Below, piece by piece: positions 28,401 to 40,711 of a stretch of 64,000 nucleotides of DNA (its first letter is position 1; the number at the start of each line of letters is the position of its first letter). The translations under genes and the position numbers were made by a program. This stretch comes from Paragorgia papillata (lineage: Eukaryota; Cnidaria; Anthozoa; Scleralcyonacea; Coralliidae). The stretch is taken from contig JAWNZC010000347.1 of the NCBI GenBank assembly GCA_035771165.1, forward strand, positions 346,501 through 410,500. The letters run 5' to 3'. The notes beneath the pieces are model-generated. The model saw only the letters and a list, made by a program, of their open reading frames with translations, searched no databases and was not told where the DNA came from.

Positions 28401-31400
28401 TTGTATGTACCATTCCGTTAAAGTGTGATATATATCGCTATCTTTGACTTGGGCCGTGTGATAACACTGTATGTCGCTATCTTTGACATGGGCCGTTTTA
28501 GGGCACTTTTGAGATGTTGGCAATTCGACTAGGCTTCTATTTGTCGTTGGGTTCCAGACCGCTACAGGCACGCGAGCCGCCTAGTGTCTAGGCTGTGCTA
28601 CGACTAAAAGTGCAGATATAGAGAATTCTTACAAACCTCGAAGGGACCAATTAGGATTTGAAAAAATGTACAATTATAATATTTTGTTGTGTCTTATTCT
28701 TGTAGACAAATAGTGGTCCAAATCAAGATGTTAATGTTCCGACCAAAGATTATGGAAAGTACGAACTTTTGATTATGAAACTATTACGTTTCTTGATATA
28801 TAAAATACGTGTAATAAGTTAATTTTAAAACCCTTCTTGTTGTTTTTTTAATGAACAGTGTTGGCGTCAGTATTGCCAGAGAAACCATAGCTTTTAGACT
28901 GGGAGATGGCGTCTCCACATCGTCAGGTATAGAGGGACCGTTGACTTAAAATATTTATGATACGAAAATTCAGTCTGACTTATTTGAAACAATACTTTAA
29001 ACGACAGAGTAACATATTTTGTAGTTTTCGTTTCCTTGCTTCGTTGAGATATTTCAGTTTGTTTGATACGCAAATTAAACATTTTGACGTCACAAGTGCA
29101 TAATGAGTTACCGGCATGGTCTTAGCCAGCCAGCCGTCCAGCCGTCTTTTGGACGGCCTGTTTCGATTTAAGACGGCTTTTGGACGGCTGTTTACTATAT
29201 TGACACCTTTTGGACGGCCAGTAAAGAATCTAAAGAGCACCTTTCATTATTCTAGTATTTTTGGTGGCACTCATCGGCCATCAGCGAAACAATTATCGTG
29301 CACAAAACATGTATTTTGACATTCACAACCACACTGCACAGGAATGCATCTAGGCTCTGATTCCAGCCGTTGTGTCTCGCTGCGCCCGCGATCCCTGACC
29401 CAACGGCTGGAATCTGAGCCTAGAATGCATCGCCCATCGTTCGAATCGTCGGATAATGCTAGGGGGTGCACGCACATTTAACAATAACAGGCACCCCCTC
29501 TAGTTTCTAGGAGTCTGCACCAAAAAGGCAAAACTTGTGCCTCGATACCTCGTGTCATGAATAATGGAGGAAATTATGAGTCGTAAAAGTCAACAAACTG
29601 AACAAAGAAAGTTGTCAGATTTCTTTTGTTCAGTCGAATCTGATGACATTGACAGTGAGCATTATGGTTACTTCCCAAATTTTAAAATTTTAGCCCTTAG
29701 AATACCCCTTTTGGGGGGGGGGGGGAGTTGCAGCTTTGCTGGGAAGTACGCTGCTAGATTGGCAATTTGGACACCCAAGTTCCAGATCCTGGCTAAGATC
29801 CTGGTTACGGAAAAGGTTATACATCTTTGCTATTATCAACCTAAATTAATTCAAAGGGAGCATGTGGGTGTGTAGCCAGCTGCGTCGCAGCCGGACGTGT
29901 TTTGAAATTGAAACCCAATATAGTCCGTCTGCCGACCAGCGACCAAATTCGTGTTCTGACCACCTGCACGTTTGGATTAGCAATGCTCTTCGTTTTCTTC
30001 AGCTTCTGAATACAATTACGAAACAGATGAAACAACTCGTACGCCTTGAATTAAACGCGAGACTTTTCAGCTTCAAAAGACATCAAATTGTCCACGTCAT
30101 TCCATTAAAAATCTCTCGTGAATCTTTTTTAATCCTTTTAAAATATACATTACATGTCGCTTGACCAATCACGTAGCGCCGTATAACAACAACTGACGAC
30201 AAGCGCCAATTACAAGCGATTATAAAAAAACTTGCAAATTCGCAGGGAGTCAGAACACGAACTTGGTCGCTTGTCCGCAGACGGCCTATATCGTGTTTTT
30301 TTTTCAATTTCAAAACACGTCCGGCTGCGACGCAGGCTAGTGGGTGTGTTTCACCCACAACACCAACCATGTAGATTTACAAGTGATTATATTTTTTAAT
30401 AGCAAAGGCATATTGAACGTCCAATAACTCATTATGCACATGTGACGTCAAGATGTTTAATTTGAATATCTAACAACTTGAAATATCTCAAGAACGAAGC
30501 AAGGAAACGTAAAACTGCAAAAATGTTTAATCTGTCATTTTAAGTTGTTTTTTTCAAATAAGACGGACTTAATTTTCGTTTCACAAGCACTTTAAACGTT
30601 ATATTTTATCTGCATTCTCCAACCATATTTCTGTTGTTTAGATGATATTTCTGATGACTTCTTTGAAGTTACAGTCGACGATTTACGGTTAATGTTGAAA
30701 GGTCTGAAAAATGAAAGGTACTTTTTGATACTCTTATTATCTACAGTTTGTCCTATATCTTAACAATTTATCGCCAATTACACACGTTCCGTCTGTTTAG
30801 TTGATGGCAGGTCTCCGCCCTCTCCCACTTTTCGGAAAATTGGTCGCAAAGCTCAAAACATGCTCAAAATAACTTTCAGAACTACGCCGGTAAAATGAAC
30901 GGCCATCACAATTTTTGTTACCAACTTGACGAGGTTTTGACCGGTCATCTAACGATTATGGGGCGTTAAGCAAAGATTTCTGTAGGGAGAAACATTGCCA
31001 GAAATTTGGGAGAAGATGGTGGCGCGCGTGCGCATTAACGACCATAATAATGGAGATTCTCAACAGTAAATAATAAGGAGAGCACACAATAATTCAAATT
31101 TTTCTTAAACGGCGATATATTTCTTCTTTGCGCAGCTCCATCTGATTTCAGCATGGACTAAGCAACAGTTGTAACTAAAAAACTTTTTCTTAGCTCGACG
31201 ACAAAGTACTTCCCTAGCTCGTCTTATTTTTGCACTAAAAGCGCCACTATCCATAGTGTTAGCCATAGTAATCTTTGTAAACATGTGCTAGGAATTGGCC
31301 AAATTGACCAACAACATTACGGGCGATGCGAAGTCTCCAGATCGCAATGCATTTGGCATGAGTCAGTCTACTTCCTGAGCAGATAAAGATCCTGATTTCT

Positions 31401-34400
31401 CCCTAGCATAGTACTTCCAAAAACGTTTGAACTTGCTTGATTTCACAGTTCTTATTGTCGTTTACAGGTTGTTTACATATACATACATGCACGATTTAGG
31501 CAAATTCTAAAGAACTCAATGACCTGAATAAGGAGAATACACTAGAATACAATAGAACCAAACGCATTAGAATACATAATTATATTATTAGGCGACAAAG
31601 AGCAGCGGCACAAATGGCCAAAATTTCTGGTGATGATCTGATTTGTTGGTAAATTGATGAGGAATTGGTCGGTTGAGGCAATAGAGGAGGTACACCTCTG
31701 CATTAAAATAATTAGATAGTAGATAGTATAAATTTTCTTACTAACGAGTAACGAGGTAGAACGTTTGAAATTCTTAGGATTGGCTTTTGCTATATACTGC
31801 ACATCTCTACAGACTATACAATCTCTACAGACTACAATCTCTACAGACTACAATCTCTACAGACTACGATCTCTACAGACTACGATCTCTACAGACTACA
31901 ATGTCTACAGACTACAATCTCTAAAGACTACAATCTCTACAGACTACAATGTCTACAGACTACAATCTCTACAGACTACAATCTCTAAAGACTACAATCT
32001 CTACAGACTACAATCTCTACAGACTACAATGCTCTAAAGACTACAATCTCTACAGACTACAATCTCTACAGACTACAATCTCTACAGACTACAATCTCTA
32101 CAGACTACGTATCTCTACAGACTACGTATCTCTACAGACTACGTATCTCTAGAGACTAACGTATCTCTAGAGACTAACGTATCTCTAGAGACTAACGTAT
32201 CTCTAGAGACTAACGTATCTCTAGAGACTAACGTATCTCTAGAGACTAACGTATCTCTAGAGACTAACGTATCTCTAGAGACTAACGTATCTCTAGAGAC
32301 TAACGTATCTCTAGAGACTAACGTATCTCTAGAGACTAACGTATCTCTAGAGACTAACGTATCTCTACAGACTACAATCTCTACAGACTACAATCTCTAC
32401 AGACTACAATCTCTAAAGACTACAATCTCTAAAGACTACAATCTCTACAGACTACAATGCTCTAAACTACTCCACAGTAGTCTGCTCTGCATTCACTGAA
32501 CTGTGCTGTGAGTCAGGAGAACTCTTTACAGCACCTGATTAAACATTAATTTTATTTGAATTCTCTGCATGAATTATTAATAACTACTTAATAACCGAGA
32601 GTGAGGTCTTTACGGTAAAATATTAAACCGAGGTCTTGCTGTATTGAGCGAGCGACAGCGAGGTTAATGCGCTCAAGACCGAGGTTTAATATTTTACCGT
32701 AAAGATCGAACGGTCGAGGTTATTAAGTAGTTTATTATATGCCTCTTTTCATTTCAAAATCAATCTTGTATTTCTTGGTCTTCGCTTCCTTTAACTTCGT
32801 CAAAACACCAAACTAGCGTTATTTTCTTCTGTTTCTTTCTCGTCTGGATACTAGAATTTACTTTTATAATGTTCATCGTCGTCTATTTCATCTATTTTCG
32901 CCGTTTTTCGGCAGTAAAAGGTTCTTATTATGATTTTTTGTTTGTTTCCAATCGTAGGGCATTAACACTTTTCATAATGCCCGTGGGCATTACGGAGAAA
33001 TCTCACCCAGTCAGCAACCAATCACAGCGCGTGATTTTACCGGAAGTAATCCGTGCCATATAATAATGCTTTATAATACAGGAAGTAGCACACAGCACTA
33101 CACCAGACCAGCATACCTCATGCATGCATAATAAATTAATGTCATCATACTTATTTTTGGATTGTTTACTAGCGCTAGTGTTTTTCATGTCTGGCTTTTG
33201 TAAAACTGGTAACTTTGTTGCGTTTGGCAAACTGATTCATTGAGGCTTATAACTACTTTGCCGATAATAACAACTGTGCCGAAAAATATACTGAAATTGT
33301 GCGTAGTTAGTATGGTACCATACTTTCAGCTTCGCGAGGGCAACTTTAACAACCAACATTATTAATTTTAGTGTACTGTTTTCTTTCTTTATAACTCGTG
33401 ATCATCTATCTGTTTATTATCTTATCGGCATGTATATATAATTAGCTTATCTTTCTTAAGACGTATTTGGCATTTGCTATTTACAATACTGGCTAGGTGG
33501 TCTAGATAAGACTAATATGCAGACTGGCCGGCAAAACACGATAAATAACTGCCTTTTTTGCCTTTCGGTCGCAATTTTTCGTTGTTGTTCGTATAAGGAG
33601 TTTACCACACTCTGTTATTTTATCTGTTATTGTGCTGTTAGGTTAGAAATTATGCGTATAGGCAATGTTTCCGATAGCAAAAATGTAAGCAGAAAAGGTG
33701 GTAAACTGTCGATAACTGATTTTATACTGTGTCTACAAGGTTTCCGCTGGCTCAAAACATCATTTTTTTTCATGTTCGCAACAAACTTGTAGCAACTAGC
33801 ATGTTTTTATAAACATGTTGACTGTTGTCGCAATGCGGCGCTTGATTTTGTCAACTTGCTAAGTGCTAACGACGCGTCAAACCTGTAGCAAGTGGTTGGA
33901 TTAGCAAGTTGTTTACGTAAAAAGGTGTAACAAATCTGTACATCGCACGATGATGCGGTTGCCAAATTTAGGCCGATTCAAATTTATCGGTTTCAAACCT
34001 CGCACTTCTGGTATTCTATTTCTACTGCTTTCAATTTCTGAATTGAATTCCACACGACAAAAGTCAAGTGCGACGTTTGAAACGGGCATCGCTTTTGTAT
34101 AGCTCTCGTTGGGGGTCTTGTTAAGGCTTGTCCATTTATATGAGCCGCCGGCTAGCCTATCCAGTGACACTCGCCCGTACCCGTCTATCCAAGCTAGCCC
34201 TTTTCGGCAAGATGATTTTCATTCGTGTTTACATGAAGGGCTATAGCTAGCCTATAGCCGGACTGGCTTGCTTGTTGTGCTTGTTGCGTAATTCATCAGT
34301 CCTGGCAAGACACAAAGTCTCATTGTTTTAAATATGAACTGTACATGAACAAGCAGAACTTGTGAATTGTTAATATGTCGAAAAAAGCTGATAAAAACAA

Positions 34401-37400
34401 ATTTTGTCGCGTGTATGGAGCTTTTAGTGCCAGCCCAGGTAACTCAGTGTGGGCGAGTGGAGACTCATTGAGTGTTGAGTTGCACTTATATTGAGTGTGA
34501 GGGGACACTCATTGAGTGTGAGTGAGTTTTAAGGCCTGGCCAAACGCTTTCAACATTTCATGCAACATCGTTCAACATTGTTGAACGCATGTTGAACGAA
34601 ATTTGAATATGTTCAAATTTCGTTCAACATCATTCAACACCATTCAACAACGTCCAACATCATTCAACAGGGTGGCCAAACGCTTTCAGCATGTTGAATC
34701 ACGGTTGAATTCAACAATGTTGAACGATGTTGAATGAAATGTTGAAAGCGTTTGGCCAGGCCTTTAGAATACAGGCGTAAGACTGGCAAAAGTTTTTGAG
34801 GGCGCATGCTTGTTTGCTATTACGCCCTGGTAAAAGCAGGATGAAAACAAGTAAACAACTATATATGAACGCACAAAGAATTCGCCCCACTCTTAGCCTA
34901 GTTAGCCGATATAAACTAGTCCTTGTCGACTGAAGGATTGATTGTATCGCGTGTACTAGTAATGACGTTATTGAATTGTCTCTAAATGTATATAAATCGT
35001 AGACTCAACAAACACAGCGGGTGACTGCAAACATTGTGAATGGCTGAAAGCAAACAAACTTTTGAGTACTTCTATAGGCTGTCCCTGAATAGACCAAGCG
35101 GGGCTGAGCTTGTTCGAAAATCCCGCCAAGAAAACAAAGTTTTCAAAGATTCGAAGCTTGGCTTTGTAATTTCTATGTAATATTGTATCTATTATTATAA
35201 TAGATACAATTAATTTCGGTAGATTGCGTGGGATACATATAATTAAATAGAGTTTGTTTACTGAGCTTTTGTCGACTTTATTGAATATTTCCATGTATAA
35301 CAAAGTCCCTTGGTATTTAGGACGAAAGCTTGGCAAATACAATTTACTGACTTATTTACAAAACAAGTTTTGTTGAAAGGAATTGTTCCGCGGCAGAATA
35401 TAACCGGAGGGAAACATCATATCTATTTTTAAATCGTGACGGCAGGCAAGGTTCAACAGAACGCTTTATAAAATATCTTAAAGTGGTGAACTGCCAAGAT
35501 TTTAAAAATCCTTAAAAAAGTAGTTTTTGTTACTTTACTCTAATGAAGGGCTCTGCTCGAAACGTCAGTATTTCGTTACCAAAAATTTCGGCAGTTTACC
35601 GCCTACGCAGGCCTCTACTTTTTTACCGTAGTACCTCGTTCTCTAAAATCTCAATAGTTTTCCACCATTGTAGCACACTGCCTACGTAGCACTTTGCTTT
35701 AATATTACTGTCCTCTAAAACTATAGTGTGGTTCAGTCTAGTTTACGCTTTTAAATGAAAGTCCATTTTAATTGATACAGGACTGCGGAAACGCAATTAA
35801 TGACTCAAGGCATGAGAGAAGAACGTGAAAAGAGTAAAATGGATCAGTATGAAAAGGTAGCTTTTGTAGAACATACTTCTAAGACCCCGGGGCCAGTTTC
35901 AAGCACGTAGTTTAATAGCGTTTATTAGAGAGACGTTATGTTGATAGTGTTGTGATGGTGGTGATGGTTGTTGTGGTGGTGGTGATGGTGGTGGTGATGG
36001 TGGTGGTGGTGGTGGTGGTGATATTGTTGGTGGTGATAGTGTGGTTGTGGTGTTGGTGGTAGTGGTGATGGTGATGGTGGTGAAGATGGTGGTGATAGTG
36101 GTGCTAGTGGTGGTGGTGGTGAAGATGGTGGTGATAGTGGTGGTGGTGGTGAAGATGGTGGTGATAGTGGTGGTGGTGGTGATGGTGATGGTGAAGATGG
36201 TGGTGATGGTGGTCATAGTGGTGGTTGTGGTGGTAGTGGTAGTGGTGATGGTGATGGTGGTGGTGGTGGTGCTAGTAGTGGTGGTCATCGTGTTGGTGTT
36301 GATGGTGATGTTGGTGGTGATAGTTATGGTGGTGGTGGTGTTGATGTTATGATAATGATAGTGGTGGTGATGATGTAGTGGTTATGGTCGTGATGGTTGA
36401 GATGATGGCGATGACGACGATGATGATTGCGGTGGTGGTGTTGATGTTATGATAATGATAGAGTGGTGATGATGGTGATGATAGTGGTGGTGATGATGAT
36501 GGTGGTGGTGATGATGGTGATAGTTATCTTAATTAGACTCAATAGAAATATCTCTATTTCCATTTAGGTTGCTCTTCGCGTCTATTTTCCTGATCAATCT
36601 GTACTCCAAGGGTTCTTTTCCCCGAGAGAGACGGGTAACGTAACATTCTCTGAGTATTCCACCTTGACGAACATCTACCAAATTCTGAAACTCAACGGTG
36701 TATCTTTTTATAGTTTCAGCCGTTCACCACTTTGTTAAAGATAATCTTCAAGAAAGAGACGCAGACTTTTATTTATGTGAGTAGTGTGCCTGGTTTCCGT
36801 ATAATCGCTACGATCGCTCAAAAATGAACTTGGCGATCGCACAGCGCCGGATTTAGGACTGTGGAGGCCCCTGGGCGGTCACTGACCAGCACAATATATC
36901 AATTATATTTCTGAATGTATGCTAAGTTACATAGTCATATTTTTTTTGTAAAAATATTGTAACTAGTTACAGTTCTTTAAAAAAGTAACTAGTTATAGTT
37001 ACTTCTTCAAAAAGTAACTAGTTATAGTTACAGTTACTTCTTCAGAAAAAGTAACTAGTTTCAGTTACAGTTACTTAAAAATGTAACTAGTTACTGTAAC
37101 TAGTTACTTGTAACGAAGTTACTCACAGCACTGATTTTTTGTTAACTTGCGAAGGCAACGACGGTTGAAGGCGCAGTGTAAATTTGATACGGGAGTAAGC
37201 TAAACAATTATAAGAAAGGATAAAGATACGTCAGTAATATTCAGTATATATAGTACATGGGACACAACCCTCTATATATATCATCTATTTAACAAATAGA
37301 TTCCATTTTGCCGTTGTCTGTTCAGTTATAGATGCACAGATGACGTCACAACGTGGTAAGAACAAAAAAGTGGCCCACGAGACGCAGTCGAGTGGGTCAC

Positions 37401-40400
37401 TGATGTTCTTACCACGTTGTGACGTCCTCTGTGCATCTATAACTGAACAGACAACAAAAAAATGGAATCTATTTGTTTTATACAATAAAAATTTAAAAGG
37501 TCTTTGTCGAAACTCGTGCCGGATTTTGGGGCATGAAGAAGGAAAAAGGCAAGTCAGCTGACGTGATCTGGCGTGACCATGTGTCTGTCCTCTAATAGAT
37601 CATGGGCGACAACCAATGAAAACACGCATGGCAACTAGGGTATTGTATAAATATCTATATATCATCCATATATCTTTTGTCTTGTTTTTGACTCATATTT
37701 TGTGCTCTCAAGATTTTTTTCATTTCAACACCTAGTTTTTCAACTTTCAAGACATTTTTGTGGAGGCCCCCCCTTAAACATTATTTTGTGGGGGGCCCTG
37801 GGTGACCGCCCAGTCCGCCCTGTCCTAAATCCGGTCCGGTGTGGCGGTCTGAGATTGTCACCGTGCTGAGATTGTATATCGATTTGTGTTATCAAATGTT
37901 TGACGTTCAAAACATTCAAACTTTTTGCCTTCAAATGGTTTATTGATGAAAACTCCTTATAGTACAAAATTCAAAAACTTTGTGAACTTTGCTAGTAGTT
38001 GTGAATTTGTCACAACATCTGATTACAACAGGGGCTTTTCAAGAAATCTGAACAACGAATGCGATGAACGGCATCTGAACTGAAATCACGGGATGATCGC
38101 GTGTATTCTTGCTGTATACATGTATATCAACCAAAATTATTGTTAATCTTCTAAACTCTGGATATATTTAATAATTCAATGGAATGATCGATACAAGACA
38201 TCTTAATCGGTTACTAAAAGTTAATGTCCGAAACTTTCGTCATGCATTCTACTTCACGAGCGGATATAATATTTTTTCATTAAAACTGTGATTATTCATC
38301 TCAAGTATTCGATTTTATTCAGGCAGTGTTCATAAATCAGTCATTTCATGGCAAAAAGTTTGATTATTCTGGTCATAAAGCCGATTACAGATATTGATAT
38401 ACAATCTCAGCACGGTGACAATCTCAGACCGCCACACCGGCACTGCCATCGCAGCGATTGTAACGATCATATGGAAACCACTAACGCAACGATCGCTACG
38501 ATCGCTGCGATCACCGAGATAGAAAATGTTCTATCTCAGCGATCACCAAGATAGAAAATGTTCTATCTTGCGTTTTATATGGAAACGGTGATTTTGCAAT
38601 CTCAGTGATCTTGGCGATCAGAATGCATCCCAGCGGACCATTAAAACAATGGCCGCGGTCAACCATGACCACCTTAGCGATCATATGGAAACAGCGACAT
38701 GATTGTTGACCGTTGCGATCGCCGAGCTAATTTTTGAGCGATCGTAGGGATTATATAGAAACCAGGCTTAAGTTATTTCAACTCTCTGATTTGTCTTGCG
38801 GAAAACAGTTTCTAGTTCTACGCGCTTTTATCCCGTTGTCGTTTTGGAAGCTGCTATAGGACTTAACACCCTTCATACAACTTGTCTCGCAAGGTCAACA
38901 ATCGTTGCACAGAGTAGAACTCGAGTAAATGATGTAATTAATAAATATAACTCTTTTTTGTTTAAATTAGACACCACACCTCCTCGAACTTTACTGGATA
39001 AACCAAGTATTACGTTAGTAGAAGTAAGTATGAAAATAATTATGTTTATAATTATTATCGTCATCGTCCTCATCATCATTATCAGGGTAGGGAAGAACGG
39101 GTGGCGTGTGCTGTTAGGGCGCTGACTCTCACCGCTGTAGTTAAGCCCAGTTGGACGGGGTTAGTACTTGGATGGGTGACCGTCTGGGAATAACCCCGTT
39201 CTCGAACTTGAATTTCATGTGAGTAGAGTTTAGTTGGTCTCTCCTGTGCTTCGAGGGGTTTTCGCAGGGTTCTGCGGTTTTCCTCCCTCCGTAAAATCGC
39301 TAACACTTAGGTCTTAGCTTATGTCGTGCACTTTAATCATGAGCCTCTGGCTCGGATGATTGGGCGACCACATCCTGTGTTTAACGACATCTCATCATCA
39401 TCATCATCATCATTATCATCATCATCATTATCATCATCATCATCATCATCATCATCATCGCCACCATCATCATCATCAGGTTAAGAAGTAATTTACTCCG
39501 TTCATAATTCTTTTCTCTGTTAAAAGGCCAAACTTGTTCCTACAGCAGTAATTCATTTTGGGAGTCGTAAAATGCAAGGTGAATTTTCTTTCTTTTTAGT
39601 GTGTAATAACTAATGCGTTATGCTGAGGAGATGGAAGTGTAATTTTTCACACTTCGCTTGTTCTTTTTTTAGAATGTTATTTAAAATCAAATATCGTACA
39701 ACAAATGACGAGTGTTGCCGATGCCAACGAAAGAGTAGGAAATCACTACAGGTATTAAATGAAACATATTCCGAAGAATAATGCTATCTTGAAAACTCCA
39801 GATATGAATACGGATTTTTTTTTGTTCTTTATGTACCATATGTATGTATGTATATAATACATTCACGGAGACAATACATCTCCCAAAAACTGGCGTCGAT
39901 GAATGGATCCGATTACAAATTTGCGGGTTGTACTATCTGTATATATAGCCCAGAGCTGTGCCTGTGTATATTATAACTTATTGGATTCATCTAAGCCCGA
40001 TATAGCAAAATATTTAAGTCGAAAATTCAATATTGGGCGAGACCGAAGGTCGAGCCTAATATTAAAATTTGAGACTTAAATATTTTCCATATCGGGCGAA
40101 GATGAATCCAATAGGTGTTTTATTATCTCGAACAAATAATCGTGCAATTGGCAAGTAAATATACCTTGTGTACCCCCGTCCAAAAGTTGCTGCCCAATAT
40201 GTAGTTGTCCTACATCACGAAATATTGGGCTGGCACGTGACGCTAATGTAGACATTTCATTGGACGATTAATTGTGAGGGTATAATAAAGGTTAATATGC
40301 AGCTAACGCCTGATCATATAGGCGTAGGAACCGGGGGGGGGGGCAGAGGGGACATTTGTCGTAAAGTGCCCTTTTTGCAAGAGAAAGTGCCGTTTTTATG

Positions 40401-40711
40401 ATAAAACATGTGCCTCAAGTGTCCTTTTGTTGTTTCTTCTCCTTCGTCTATCTAGCGGTAAACCGTCGACATGTTCACCAAACAACACACCTGCAGTTGA
40501 AATTAAGGACAGCGAGAGCAATGGAAACGACAAGAATAACAAGCAACCAGCGACAGTAGTGGAAACTCAACCAACAGAAGCTGTTGATACTCGCGACAAT
40601 GTTCGACGAAATGCCAACCAAGCTGCACCCAAATGGTTTAAATTAGGTAAAGTAATCTCCCGCTCTTTTTTAACTGCAAGCACTGAAGTTGCGCAGACGC
40701 AAACCGTTTGA
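22432..40711 (+). CDS. ASPSCR1: TUG / ASPSCR1 (UBXN9), UBX-domain tethering protein
   Basis: Nineteen coding exons: 22432-22518, 22626-22681, 23272-23378, 23486-23600, 23698-23752, 24345-24418, 24573-24625, 25742-26188, 26752-26807, 28706-28758, 28859-28926, 30642-30717, 35781-35856, 36568-36634, 36720-36776, 38971-39023, 39527-39578, 39673-39751, 40456-40711. They total 1887 nt, exactly in frame (628 residues). The N-terminus MATCNVVNVLCPNGRR and the RFANLPNNAHLE block match the TUG ubiquitin-like domain. A second ubiquitin-like region follows (to about residue 180), then a low-complexity linker (exon 8), DDFFEVTVDDLR, and a UBX domain (about 441-517: VALRVYFPDQSVLQGFF, FYLYTTPPRTLLD). The tail contains APKWFKLG, like the vertebrate PKWLKL end. 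In mammals TUG tethers GLUT4 vesicles and disassembles p97/VCP hexamers; a role here is inferred from the family. Start context is CCAAGATGGCG. An alternative end splices 40646 to 41522 and stops after GK (609 residues). Confidence 0.93.
22875..23164 (+). mobile_element. tRNA-derived SINE (type 1), second copy
   Basis: Same head, body and TTTAGTTTAGTT tail as 19477-19764 with few differences. Inserted within a TACTGTATTG simple repeat in the second intron of ASPSCR1. Confidence 0.75.
24685..25400 (+). repeat. Tandem array, 11-bp unit
   Basis: Diverged repeats of ACARTRGTRGT (often as 22-bp dimers such as ACAATAGTAGTACAGTGG...) fill about 700 bp of an ASPSCR1 intron. Reading frames within it are repeat artefacts. 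Confidence 0.8.
25439..25695. repeat. Foldback MITE in an ASPSCR1 intron
   Basis: Arms of about 45 bp (ACAGTCGTTGGTACCTAAGC, then GTGTACACCGCCCGTC) and their complement at 25650-25695. It ends about 45 bp before the exon at 25742. Confidence 0.6.
26831..27274. repeat. Foldback MITE (family B) in an ASPSCR1 intron
   Basis: Inverted arms begin ATTGGCAACAAAAATTAAG and contain AAGATATTTCAATTTGTTTG and GAGATGGTCTCTGACGTCAG. A full second copy is at 59187-59646. Confidence 0.65.
27519..27768. repeat. Foldback MITE in an ASPSCR1 intron
   Basis: Long inverted arms: CCAGTGAGCT, TATATAACTGGAGTGATATC and TAGTTTCAGTCTCCTACGCG with complements on the right side. No coding capacity. Confidence 0.55.
28034..28187. 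repeat. Palindromic MITE in an ASPSCR1 intron
   Basis: A 154-bp near-palindrome with ends TAAAGGCTGATTTCCAGTCA and AATTTTTCTTTGTCTTTT in each arm. The terminal TAA/TTA would fit a 3-bp target duplication. Related copy at 44635-44772. Confidence 0.6.
28940..30596. repeat. Foldback family A, arms split by about 1.3 kb
   Basis: The left arm (28940-29110) and inverted right arm (30410-30596) match family A (19289-20064). The interior holds a palindrome (29341-29432, GGAATGCATCTAGGCTCTGA and complement), a poly-G run (29707-29726) and another foldback (29865-30350, TTCAAAACACGTCCGGCTGC arms). Lies in one ASPSCR1 intron. Confidence 0.5.
31804..32466 (+). repeat. Tandem array switching from 16-bp to 18-bp unit
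   Basis: The outer parts repeat CTCTACAGACTACAAT (16 bp). A central block (about 32145-32362) repeats CTCTAGAGACTAACGTAT (18 bp) about 12 times almost perfectly, then returns to the 16-bp unit. ASPSCR1 intron. Confidence 0.85.
32583..32736. repeat. Foldback element
   Basis: Inverted arms (ACTACTTAATAACCGAG, TTTACGGTAAAATATTAAAC) with a short centre. Lies downstream of the tandem array at 31804-32466 in an ASPSCR1 intron. Confidence 0.5.
34531..34764. repeat. Foldback MITE (GTTCAACATTGTTGAACG type)
   Basis: Ends AAGGCCTGGCCAAACGCTTT and complement, with repeated CATTCAACA units inside the arms. Lies in an ASPSCR1 intron. Confidence 0.6.
35483..35705 (+). repeat. Related foldback element in an ASPSCR1 intron
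   Basis: Carries AAACGTCAGTATTTCGTTA and GGCAGTTTACCGCCTACGCAG, matching the variant subfamily at 20822 and 59047. Its hammerhead-like core reads CTAATGA, a change at an invariant position, so it is probably inactive. Lies just upstream of the exon at 35781. Confidence 0.5.
35944..36528 (+). repeat. GGT/GAT trinucleotide repeat
   Basis: About 580 bp of GGT, GAT and AGT triplets. It ends about 40 bp upstream of the ASPSCR1 exon at 36568. Apparent open frames on both strands are triplet artefacts. Confidence 0.85.
36789..38768. repeat. Nested foldback cluster in an ASPSCR1 intron
   Basis: Outer inverted arms (GGTTTCCGTATAATC-like at 36789, complement ending near 38768) with GATCGC-rich sequence enclose several layers. 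These are a degenerate hAT-like unit with CCGGATTTAGGAC ends (36841-37845), a GTAACTAGTTAC fragment (36950-37136) and a separate palindrome (37291-37478). Inverted GTGGCGGTCTGAGATTGTCA segments (about 37833-37880 and 38395-38440) lie between. No duplication was found for the hAT-like unit. Confidence 0.55.
37291..37478. repeat. Near-perfect palindromic MITE
   Basis: About 75-bp arms (AACAAATAGATTCCATTTT and its complement) with TGACGTCACAACGTGGTAAGA inside each arm and a short unpaired centre. Short MITE; no coding capacity. Confidence 0.6.
39104..39391 (+). mobile_element. 5S-rRNA-derived SINE
   Basis: GGTTAGTACTTGGATGGGTG and the flanking GACC..CTGGGAAT match the internal promoter half of 5S rRNA. 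The sequence continues into a conserved SINE body (TCTCCTGTGCTTCGAGGG, TTTTCCTCCCTCC) and ends in an ATC repeat. Lies in an ASPSCR1 intron, downstream of the exon at 38971. Confidence 0.75.
39386..39480 (+). repeat. ATC microsatellite
   Basis: Runs of CATCAT triplets forming the tail of the 5S-SINE at 39104-39391, upstream of the ASPSCR1 exon at 39527. Confidence 0.8.

Noticed and set aside
36041..36352. Open frames rich in Val/Met (plus) and Thr (minus)
   Set aside because: Pure product of GGT/GAT triplet repeats in an intron.
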